The translations under genes and the position numbers were made by a program. From NCBI GenBank assembly GCA_900169235.1, contig FWCC01000153.1, forward strand, positions 1 to 64,000: a stretch of 64,000 nucleotides of DNA, read 5' to 3'. The notes beneath the pieces are model-generated. The model was not told the DNA's origin. It searched no databases and saw nothing but the letters and a program-made list of their open reading frames with translations. This document shows, piece by piece, positions 55,773 through 64,000 of this stretch (its first letter is position 1; every line of letters starts with the position of its first letter). The DNA comes from Zarea fungicola. Lineage: Eukaryota; Ascomycota; Sordariomycetes; Hypocreales; Cordycipitaceae.

Positions 55773-56057
55773 ATGACGACTGTACTTTCCACTTCCTCCT
55801 CCACCACCGCCTTGCCCACGCCTACCCCAAACGCAGGGCTCATGGCCAACCCCTTCTCCCAGCTCCGACAGCTCGCCCAAGCCGGCCAGGCATCCGACAA
55901 GATTCTGCGTGGCTTCTTCTTGGGAATCGCCATCGGAATCCCCATTGCCCTCGCCTGCTGCTGCTGGTACCCCTGCTTCAGTCGCGAGACTGCCGCAGAG
56001 AGACGCCAGCGTGTAGCCAGACAGGCGGAATTGCTGGCACCTCCCATCCTGGGATGA
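55773..56057 (+). CDS. Small single-pass membrane protein with CCCW motif (copy 2)
   Basis: Seen: 94 aa from ATG at 55773. A Thr/Ser-rich N-terminus (MTTVLSTSSSTTALP) lacks an obvious signal peptide. ILRGFFLGIAIGIPIALACCCWYPCFSRE is a single membrane segment plus Cys cluster, aligned with copy 1 at RGFF-x-GI-x-x-G and CCCW-[WY]-PC; then a basic stretch (AAERRQRVARQAE). The two genes are 0.9 kb apart on one strand, so tandem duplication is likely. Without a signal peptide the topology could be tail-anchored-like or reversed relative to copy 1. Confidence 0.6.
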   Translation: MTTVLSTSSSTTALPTPTPNAGLMANPFSQLRQLAQAGQASDKILRGFFLGIAIGIPIALACCCWYPCFSRETAAERRQRVARQAELLAPPILG

Positions 56058-56459
56058 ATATGGACGCCACCTGCCTTGGAATTCAACAGACAAAGAGGAG
56101 GCTTTGGTGAAATCACTTTGCAGTCACCTCGAGGCAGAATTACAAGCTCGCCTAGCTGCCGTTTTGCTACCATCATCACGGGAGGCCCACTACGCCGCCT
56201 CGTCGACAGCGTGGCGCAGCAGGCCAACATAGCTAATCTACTCGCGGCTGAGAGGCCCAGGTCGTCATCGCTACCGACCTCATCGGCATCTTCCTTACAC
56301 AACACCAGCAAACCCAACGACTCACGACCAAACTGTCTCTCCACGAAGCATCTTACGAAGTATCTTACGAAACATCTTTAATACACTTTACTCAACTCTC
56401 CACGTCCACAACTGGCTGGCTGGCAAGCACAGCGCCATCTCACCCCGCCCAGTCCCGCC

Positions 56460-57941
56460 ATGCTCGACGACAGCCTCCCCACGTTTCGCTTCCAACCCTC
56501 CTCAGACAACTCCCTCCACACCCTCCTCTACTTTACGCAGAATGGCTCCGAGCCCACCGCCGAGTACCTCCTGAAGCGTCCCGCCGCCCGCGACTCCAAG
56601 AACCAGTACGCCCTCGGCCTCGTCGACGTCCACCACTCCTCCGTCATCTACGGCGAGGTCCTCATCCGCCCCCAATGGACCCAGCCCTCCCTCTCCGCCT
56701 CCGAGCAGCGCGCCCAGGGCGGCGTCGCCACCGTCGTCCCCGCCACCCCCGAGACTCTGCCCGTCTCCCTCTACAACCCGGACCAGACCATCCCCGTCCG
56801 CCTGCAAAAGAGCAGCTTCAAGTCCGACTCGTGGGAGTTTGAGATGCCCGAGCAGACCTTTAAAGCCCCAAGCACCTCCCAGATTGATCAGGAGAGCGCC
56901 ACGGCCGGCATCGCCGAGCTGACCCCCAAAGTACTCTTTCGCTGGAAGCGCGACAGCCGTCTGAGCAAGGACATGACGTGTTACCTGACGGGGCGGAGCT
57001 ATGGCGGGAAAAAGAGCAAAGAACCGGACATTACCGTGGCCATGTTTCACGCCCACAAGCAGGAGAGTACCGTGGTGCTGTACGAGCCCAACATGGCGCG
57101 CGTCGAGGTTGAGGACCGTAAAGGCCTCGAGGTGGTGCTCCTGTTGAGCGCGGAAGTCATTCGTGATTTGTACCTCATGCCGCGGCAGAACCCTTTCAAC
57201 ACGTCGGGTGCGCCGGTGCCTGTAGGCTCGACGACGGATGCACACAGCACAACACCTGTACCGCCATTAAGTGGACGCCCATCGCCACAGCAGCAGCAGC
57301 AGCAGTTTTATGCATCGGGGGCTCTTGGCGGCGGTGGTGGGCCGATGTCGCCTCCGCCTCCACCACCACCGGCGGGCAGCCCGCCAAGACGGGACCCCCA
57401 GCAGCAAGCGGCCATTGACGCCGAGACGAAGCGCCTGCAGGCCATGGTGGCCCAGGAGGAGCGCAAGTCGCGCGACCGCGACCAGAGGGACAAGGAGGAG
57501 CAGCGCAGGATCCAGCAGATGCTCGAGCAGGAGGAGGCCGAGCGCCGCCGCCGCAAACAGGCCGAGATTGACGAGGAGACGGAGCGGCTCAAGAGGCAGT
57601 ATGGCCTACCGCCCTTGTCGCCCACTCTGCCACCTCGGCCACCAGCTGGAGGTGGTGGTGGAGCGCCGTCGTGGTTTGGGGCTCCGTCTGGACAGGGTCT
57701 ACCGCCGCCGCCGCCGAGGCCGAATAGTACAGGGCCTCCGCCGCCCGGTGGCTATTATGCAGGGAATAATATCAACAGCAACAATGGGTATGGAGGGGGC
57801 AGCAACTATGCGGGCCCGTCGGCGCAGGCGCAGCAGCAGCATGGGCGGGCGTACAAGTTTGGCAACGCGTTGGGGTCATTCCTGCACGGCAAGGATGACA
57901 AGGAGAATAAGCTGAATAAGAAGAGGAGTGTCCATTTTTAG
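56460..57941 (+). CDS. Conserved fungal-type protein, proline-rich with coiled coil
   Basis: Seen: one exon, 493 aa, ATG at 56460. Residues 1-240 form a compact beta-rich region (LPTFRFQPSSDNSLHTLLYFTQNG..VLFRWKRDSRLSKDMTCYLTGRSYGGKKSKEPDITVAMFHAHKQ..VVLYEPNMARVEVEDRKGLEVVLLLSAEVIRDLYL). This matches nothing I can name with certainty. A Pro/Gly/Gln linker (SPPPPPPPAG), a highly charged coiled coil (about 318-385: EERKSRDRDQRDKEEQRRIQQMLEQEEAERRRRKQ) and polyproline runs follow; the end is basic (KDDKENKLNKKRSVHF). Polyproline plus coiled coil suggests an adaptor for SH3 or profilin-type partners (inference). Strong coding bias. A long antisense frame (56502-57245) is a shadow. Confidence 0.82.
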   Translation: MLDDSLPTFRFQPSSDNSLHTLLYFTQNGSEPTAEYLLKRPAARDSKNQYALGLVDVHHSSVIYGEVLIRPQWTQPSLSASEQRAQGGVATVVPATPETLPVSLYNPDQTIPVRLQKSSFKSDSWEFEMPEQTFKAPSTSQIDQESATAGIAELTPKVLFRWKRDSRLSKDMTCYLTGRSYGGKKSKEPDITVAMFHAHKQESTVVLYEPNMARVEVEDRKGLEVVLLLSAEVIRDLYLMPRQNPFNTSGAPVPVGSTTDAHSTTPVPPLSGRPSPQQQQQQFYASGALGGGGGPMSPPPPPPPAGSPPRRDPQQQAAIDAETKRLQAMVAQEERKSRDRDQRDKEEQRRIQQMLEQEEAERRRRKQAEIDEETERLKRQYGLPPLSPTLPPRPPAGGGGGAPSWFGAPSGQGLPPPPPRPNSTGPPPPGGYYAGNNINSNNGYGGGSNYAGPSAQAQQQHGRAYKFGNALGSFLHGKDDKENKLNKKRSVHF

Positions 57942-58058
57942 CGCGCATAGTGAATAAATTACGAATTACCATTTTTAAGCAAGATTTTGGAAAGGTTGGC
58001 TTTCGTATTTGAAGCAACTCATGTGTTCTGAGGTGACTGAACTAATATGAACAACAAA

Positions 58059-58083
58059 GAGAGAGAGAGAGAGAGAGAGAGAG
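58059..58083. repeat. GA dinucleotide microsatellite
   Basis: About twelve GA units in the 3' flank of the proline-rich gene. Confidence 0.95.
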
Positions 58084-58472
58084 GTATATCAAAGCTCTCC
58101 TTCTATTTAAACGTCACATTGAAGAGGAATGAGTAGTGTACTTGTACTTGTTGTAAATTATTATTAAAAGGGTATATCTAAACATTTTTGATATGCTGTC
58201 AATCCTTCCTCCCCGTATCAGATTGCAATTTCTTTTCCTTCCCCATTGAAAGCAAAAACTTTTTATTTATCCGTTGTATTTCCCAATGCAATTTTATGGT
58301 TGCGTGCTTGTAAGCAGAAAAGATCGTAAGTCGTCAGAGTTGTTTCATTCGAAATTCAACTCGATGGCGTGGTGTAAATGAGTGGCTTGTAGCAAAGTAT
58401 GCTACTCACGCAAGTATGCGTGTATGTGTGTGTATGGATTTTTGAGTGTGATAAGTGTTTGTAAATGGTAAT

Positions 58473-58736
58473 TTACAGGAGAAAGGTGCGCATGTTCATC
58501 TTGGCGGCCTGCATGAGGGGATCCTTTCGCAGCTTGGGCGCGGGCGAGGCAGAGCGCGAGGGAGCAGCCGACGAGGCAGCAGTCACCGTCTCGGAAGGCG
58601 AGGCAGAGGCATCGACGGTGGAGTTTTTGCGCGAGTTGGCGGCGCTGTTGGCACGGCTGTTGGTGCGAGAGGCTTCGCGGCGCTTCTCGGCGGTCATGAG
58701 GAAGGGGGCGATGAAGGCGAGGTCGGCGGGATGCAT
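58473..58736 (-). CDS. Small Ser/Ala-rich protein (87 aa)
   Basis: Seen: ATG at 58736; MHPADLAFIAPFLMTAEKRREASRTNSRANSA.., Ser/Asn/Ala-rich middle, C-terminus SPAPKLRKDPLMQAAKMNMRTFLL. Clear Ser-codon bias and a short TG-rich leader are consistent with a real small gene. The ends look like conserved helices and the middle like a disordered linker. The C-terminal KDP..KMN pattern resembles that of the 68-aa protein at 38054-38260. Function unknown. Confidence 0.6.
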   Translation of the reverse strand: MHPADLAFIAPFLMTAEKRREASRTNSRANSAANSRKNSTVDASASPSETVTAASSAAPSRSASPAPKLRKDPLMQAAKMNMRTFLL

Positions 58737-60600
58737 TTTGGGTGTGTTTTTGTTTGATATTTCTTAAAAAGAAGAGGATTTGAAGTCGGAGTGATATAGA
58801 TGTGAGTGTGGAATGTGTTGTAGTTGTGTGTGTAAGTGATTGATGTGATGATGATTGGTATTGTTGGAAGGGGTGGGAAATGGTGTCTTATATAGCAAAA
58901 TTACATGAAGCAAAAGCAAACTTTTTAGCAATCGTCACTAATACAAGAATCAGTCTGAAAATTCTCATATCCCTGTGAAGTCCTCTGCAAACGACGTTAT
59001 CCGTTCATCACCGTCTTAAGCCGCACACGATGCCTTGCTGGGTACCGCTGCCATGCAAAGCGGCGCTCGGTATGAGTGGATCTTGGATCGCTAAGAAAAA
59101 ATTATTATGGATTTTTCTTTTTTTAGTGTCATTCGTCTCGTAGTTTGGACCTGTCAACCTGGAAACGTGCCTGAACTGGTCACTAGGCTGAAAATTTCGA
59201 CTCGAAAACATTTCCTGTTTTAAATTAAGGCCGTTGAAAAATCCAGCCGTCAGGCCGTCTTGGCCCACAGAGTCATCACACGGCCTATACATGACACGCA
59301 GACTGCGAGGTTTGAGTGAACAGTTATGTAATAGACTATTGACGATGGATCCAACGGTAGTCTTCGTTTGACGACGTGGTCACACCGGAGGCAGACATTT
59401 GTCCATTTGCCATTTGTGAAGCTGCACACACAATGATTACATGTGGAATACACCCTTGTTTCGTTGCCACACATCGGATTCACGTGTATAGTGAACCCGG
59501 TATGCCGTGTCTTGCCGTAGTCTTACAATTTTGAAAGGAGGTCTTGAAGACAACGTCAAGGCTTACAAAGTCAAGTACCCGAATTTGAGGCTCATCAATT
59601 CGCCCCCAATTCGGCCCGTCGCCCACTCACACCTCTTGCCTCATTAAAGACTGACAAACCAAAAGTGGCTGGCTGTCATTCACCGGTGTTACGTTATGCA
59701 AGGCCCTGCACCGCCACTGGTAACTCTAAGAAAATGACGGAAAAAATTTTAAATAGAAAAAAAAAATCCTCAGAGCTAGTGAGGCGGCAATTCGGTTGGT
59801 GTAGCCGGTGGTTCCCATCATCTTCGATCCAGACCAGCTGATCAGTCACAGCCCCTTGTAATCCCTGCGAGGCCCGCCACCACTAACAAGGACTGCTCAC
59901 CAGTTCCAGCTCTAGCTGTTAGAGACTACTGATTTTTTTCTTCTTTTATGCAGAAAACCCAGTATAATAATGGATCGAGTGGATTAGGGAAACGGGTCCC
60001 AGCCGATGTAAAGCGTCACCAAACTGTGCTCGTTAATAAAGCTACTAAAACAGGTACTAAGCAGCGGGTTCACAAAAGAGGCAAAAATTTTCTACTTGCC
60101 AAGCCGAGCCACGAAGATCGATTCCGAGCACCGAGCGCCGACGGTGAACGCAAATCAGGTACAGAGCTCGGAAACTGTTAAAATACCAAGGATTGTTTGC
60201 GCTATTCAGATGCATTGCTTGATTTGCGCTGTATAAAAATTGAGTGAGGCCCGTATAGTGCGATAAAACTTCTCTGATCCAGCAACGCATCTGGCCTTTC
60301 TGAGTGCATATCGCAAAACTGGCGACCTGCAAGCAGCGTAGCTCAGTTAACACTGACAAAGCTTTGGGCTACATTATTGAACTGCCACCCACGAGTACCA
60401 CCATCTTGGTATGCAGTTCCAATGTTGCTATGCCATGGAACTTGTCGGATAGGTTCTGAGTTTACATTTATAGAGGCCAAGGATTTTAAACGTAGATAAA
60501 AGGCTGTAGACGACGGTGTATGTTTGTTTCACTAGGCTACAATAGCACTATTATTCTTCCCTACCCTCTCGCTACCAAAATCACAAACGACAAAGCACCT
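58737..60600. other. 1.9-kb intergenic stretch, no gene seen
   Basis: Upstream of the small Ser/Ala-rich gene and downstream of the NLR gene. Short frames only; an A-rich run at about 59755-59770. Confidence 0.55.
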
Positions 60601-63600
60601 CTAGTTGTGGGATAAGCTTCCTTTACTGCTAATGGGCGGAAAGCCTGCTGGCCGTGCTCTGCTTATCCGTTCTTTGACTTCGTCTCGTTCAAAGTTAAGA
60701 GAGACCTCTATAATGCCGTCCGGCGCGTTTATATAGGACTTATCTTCCTCCATATACCAGCTTACTTGTTCTTCGAAACTTCCTTTAAGCAACAATGAAT
60801 AGTCATCGTCAAAGGACGTGGGCCCCTTAAAGCAGGCATAGTAGATGTTTTCACCCTCATGCTGCGAGGTATCAACGGCAGGCGCTAGCACACTGTGATT
60901 GTCCATGTCTAGTAGCCCCTCCACCGTTGTGAGCAGATGTTTAGGAAGCGCGGCGCACTCGCGTAGGGTCAGGACGGCGGCCTCTCGCACTTGCGGGGTT
61001 TCATTGTCGACCCGTGCCGCTATTGCCGCCAGCACCTTGGCAGAAAGCACCCCGTGCCCGCCTATAGTGTCGACGGCAGCCATTCGCACACACCTCTCCT
61101 CGTCCCTGAGTCGCGCCACTACTTTCATTAACAAGTCGTCTGGAAGCGCTGAGCCCTTGACTAGGGCATAGATGGCAGCCTCTCGTACGTCCAAGTGCTC
61201 GTCGTCGAGTCGCGCCACTAATTTCATAAACACATCGTCTGGTAGCGCTCTGCCCTCGCCTAGGGCATAGATGGCAGCCTCTCGTACGTCCAAGTGCTCG
61301 TCGTCGAGTCGCGCCACTAATTTCATAAACACATCGTCTGGTAGCGCTCTACCGCTGCCTAGGGCTTCGACCGCACCCTCTCGTACGAACCTATCCTCGT
61401 CATCGAGCCATACCGCTATCATTTCAACAAGGCTTTGCGAAATTGCGGCGCGCTCCGCCATCCAGGACAAAATTATCCTCAGTTTGCCAAGGAGCACGCC
61501 GCCGCGTAAGGCGATCACCAGTGCTGTCTCGGGAAACTCGGCTTCAGTAGCTTGTGTCGCCGAACTATTAAAATCACATTCAAATAGCAGCCACTGTGCT
61601 AACCGTTGTTCAAAGTCCTGCCGCATCGGCAAAGTGCTCGATATCTCACTCAAACAATGCATGACTAGTCGCTGATGTGTAGGACCTAGGAGGTCTAGTG
61701 GTTCCTCCTCGATTGTACCAATAAAGTCCAGCAGTGCCTTGCCACTTTCATCCAGCAAGCCAGCAACAAAGCGCCAGAAGATGTCGTAGCGTGCTGTGTA
61801 TTTGTGTTTGTGAAGAAACTTTGTAGTGGAGATTGCTTTTGTCTCTGTCTTCGGACCGCCAAAGGTAACCAATTGGAGTTGTCCTTCTGTTTCTTTCCAT
61901 TGTCGTACAAAATACTTTGCCGCAAAGTACTCTTGAAATGTCAGATGTATAAAGTGATAATTTCGATTTTGATATTTTGATGATGGGTCTGAGGTTCGCA
62001 GGAATGAGAGTAGCGGCAGGGTCTTCTGGGGAAAGAGCCTTTGCTCGAAGGGCTCTGCAACAGCATCCACAAGTCTTGCATCAAAGTCAATGATGTCGTT
62101 GTACAGCCCAGTAAACGCTAGGTACTCTAGAAACTCCTCTTCGTCCTTGATGAGAATATTAATCCTGTGATTGCTTGCCCATGTTACATCCCCTTCTGTT
62201 AGAGGCTTGCCCAGACGCAAGATATCCTTCTTCCATAACTTAAGCTCAATTTCTTTATACAGGGAAGTCATAGTATTTAGCATATTGTCTGACTTGACGT
62301 CTGCCCATGTATAGCAAAAAGCATCTAGTTGGATCGGAATGCGTAGAAGGCCCTGGATAAGCCAGCGTTCTTCAAGGAACGACTGGACTTTAGCGACAGT
62401 AGCATGATCTGTTCCGGTCGTTTTAGGATCAATAAAGGATTTTTCAATATACTTCTTGACATCCTTAGGGCTAAATCCAGTTGTTTCCAGTTCAAGATGT
62501 AGATTTTGTGGACGTATAGCAGACGGTCGGCATGTGATGATGACGTTGGGCTGGCTAAGCAGCTCTGTAAGGAAGCGGTTCATACCACTGTTAGTTGCGA
62601 ATGTATGCGATACTTCATCTAAGCCGTCCAAAAGATATAGAGTCTTAGCACTCTCAGTGCTCAAAGAGTCAGATAATGCTCTAGCAAGATTCTTCCCAAT
62701 CGATGGTAGCAGGAATTCATGACTAAAGAGATCTTCAAAGGTGTACTTCGCCATACTGCATCTGTCTGGCAACTTTAGATTTCGCAATGGTACCCAAAGC
62801 ACGCGGTCAAACAACTCGTTCCATCTGCTCCACCTGCCTTTGGTGAACTCGGAGACAATCTTCTTACACAAAGTAGTCTTGCCCACTCCCGCACGCCCCC
62901 GAATCAATATTCGTCGCGGACGGATCAGTCGTCGCCCGACTTCGCGCTCATCGAAGATTGTTGCCAAATCAACTTGTTTACTCTCATCAGATGCCTCAAG
63001 CTTCTGTCGAGCGAGGATGGAAAACGGCGACGGCGTCCTATCTTCAATCTTTGCGTTGCCCACGTCTTGGGTACGCTGCTCCACGATAGCCAGATTAATG
63101 TAGCACTGCTCCATGGACAGCAGCTCACCGGACAGTCGTTCAATTTTGAGCCTGTCCGCCGTGTAATGTTTGTTGCGTATGAACGTATCTGCTTGCTCGA
63201 GCAGCGATGGGGTTCTCAGATGTCGAATCGCAGCTGTAAGCTCTATGAACAGTTTATCAGTTGGCCCACCGCATTTGTTGAGCCCGGAATGATCTGTTTC
63301 GAAGCCGTGGCTCTGTCGAGCGTCGGCGTGGACCTTGGCAGAGTCCCGAGAAACCACCTGCGCAAGGTTAGAAGGCTGCTAGTACAGGCACTACACTGAC
63401 TTACGACACCAAGTGATACCCCGAGTAAATATGTCTTCTTTGTCTCGAAAAATGATATAATCGGTACTTTCCGCTGTCGACATTCGTTGGGAGCTATGTA
63501 AGATTCGAATGCATCCGCAAGGTTGCTAAGCTCGTGACGATGATTCCTCAGAGACAGGAGCAGTGTCGCGTCTGATCCCAGAAAACCGGTCATGGTGGCC

Positions 63601-64000
63601 AGCAAAGCGCCGGCAATAGATGCCGACGAACCTTGATGAGGGGTACCGAGAAATATGATGCCGGACGTATCATTGATGACATTTTCTGAGTCTTTGCTGC
63701 ACAAAGCCTTGTGGAGGTTAGACACTGGGTTTCACACCGAGGGCATAAACCCATACCTGCTTGATGATAATACCCCCCAGGCTATGTCCGATGAAGATTA
63801 AAGGGAGGTGCTAGCCGAGGCGTTAGCCTTATCCGATCATGCGCGTGATGGTACTTACAGGAACTGATCGCTTGGCCTTGATCTCCCTTAATAAGCATTC
63901 GCCAATCTCCTTAGTAGTCTTGACGGGCGCATCAATCAACCAGTGAGAATCATGGGCGAAATTCAGGATCCTGGCTTCGGGAAACTCGTCTGCAAGGAGG
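60601..64000 (-). CDS. Fungal NLR (STAND): alpha/beta-hydrolase - NACHT - HEAT repeats, 5' partial
   Basis: Seen: complement(join(60601..63357,63405..63707,63757..63810,63859..>64000)). Introns of 47-49 bp keep frame. N-terminal domain: LLADEFPEARILNFAHDSHW, FIGHSLGGIIIK (Ser nucleophile motif), SGIIFLGTPHQGSS, VSRDSAKV: DUF676/lipase-like fold. NACHT: GRAGVGKTTLCKK (Walker A, about 62898-62872), LYLLDGLDEV (Walker B), NVIITCRPSAIR, and a winged-helix-like FIHLTFQEYFAAKYF. C-terminus: about six HEAT-like repeats of 33 aa (LDDEHLDVREAAIYALGEGR.. units) and a final unrelated tail. Known: fungal NLRs of this order serve non-self recognition and regulated cell death, with the repeats sensing the ligand. 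Inferred: such a role here. The 5' end lies beyond the right edge. The frame is intact within the window. Confidence 0.9.
61161..61358 (-). repeat. 99-bp direct repeats encoding near-identical HEAT units
   Basis: Two tandem copies, 61161-61259 and 61260-61358, are identical over their first 91 bp (plus-strand order) and differ in the last 8. Each encodes one 33-aa HEAT repeat. Neighbouring units are more diverged. Confidence 0.95.

Noticed and set aside
59948..60181. 77-codon plus-strand frame in the gap before the NLR gene
   Set aside because: Lys-rich short frame in AT-rich DNA with no supporting feature.
1..64000. CRISPR arrays, rRNA genes, LTR retrotransposons
   Set aside because: Looked for and not seen. 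The genome is eukaryotic, and no reverse transcriptase, integrase or long terminal repeat pattern was noticed; only a computed repeat search would be conclusive.

Overview
The window is nuclear DNA of a filamentous ascomycete (Pezizomycotina). Short introns of about 45-100 bp with GT..AG borders and CTNAC-like branch sites, single-copy fungal genes (serine palmitoyltransferase subunit 2, a Ste50-type MAPK adaptor, acetoacetyl-CoA synthetase, a cAMP-receptor-like GPCR) and long intergenic regions support this. The style of the intergenic DNA, with a recurring tacggagta motif, suggests Sordariomycetes/Hypocreales. That placement is inference.

Region 1 (about 1-20.5 kb) is accessory DNA. From left to right it holds a ferric-reductase-like flavocytochrome (four exons), a BTB protein, a MADS-like orphan, a proline-repeat orphan, a very acidic/basic Ser-Glu repeat protein, an orphan with an internal duplication, an F-box/ankyrin protein, a paralogue of the MADS-like orphan, a second F-box-like protein, a 320-bp minisatellite, a two-exon orphan and, at 17.7-20.2 kb, an intact 793-aa DUF3435-type tyrosine recombinase with two C-terminal C2H2 fingers. 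DUF3435 recombinases ('captains') mobilise the giant fungal transposons called Starships, lie at one edge of the element and read inward. Here the recombinase reads leftward, so its cargo would be the 1-17 kb side; ferric reductases are a known recurrent Starship cargo. A candidate TTAC(N7)A edge motif lies about 310 bp upstream of the recombinase start. The far end, if it exists, is outside the window.

Region 2 (20.5-39 kb) looks like ordinary chromosome: a 4.9-kb gene-poor stretch, acetoacetyl-CoA synthetase, LCB2, Ste50 and a small conserved-looking Ser-rich protein.

Region 3 (39-51.5 kb) is again accessory-like and relic-rich: a small secreted cysteine-rich protein, an M20D amidohydrolase, a nine-exon GMC oxidoreductase with one junction I cannot resolve, and a possible P450 fragment, set in AT-rich spacers.

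Region 4 (52-58.8 kb) is conserved-looking: the GPCR, a tandem pair of small membrane proteins sharing a CCCW-x-PC motif, a proline-rich coiled-coil protein and a small Ser/Ala-rich protein.

Region 5 (60.6 kb to the right edge) is a fungal NLR (STAND) gene: alpha/beta-hydrolase, NACHT, then HEAT repeats, two of which are identical over 91 bp, the signature of a rapidly reshuffled recognition domain. Its 5' end runs off the window.
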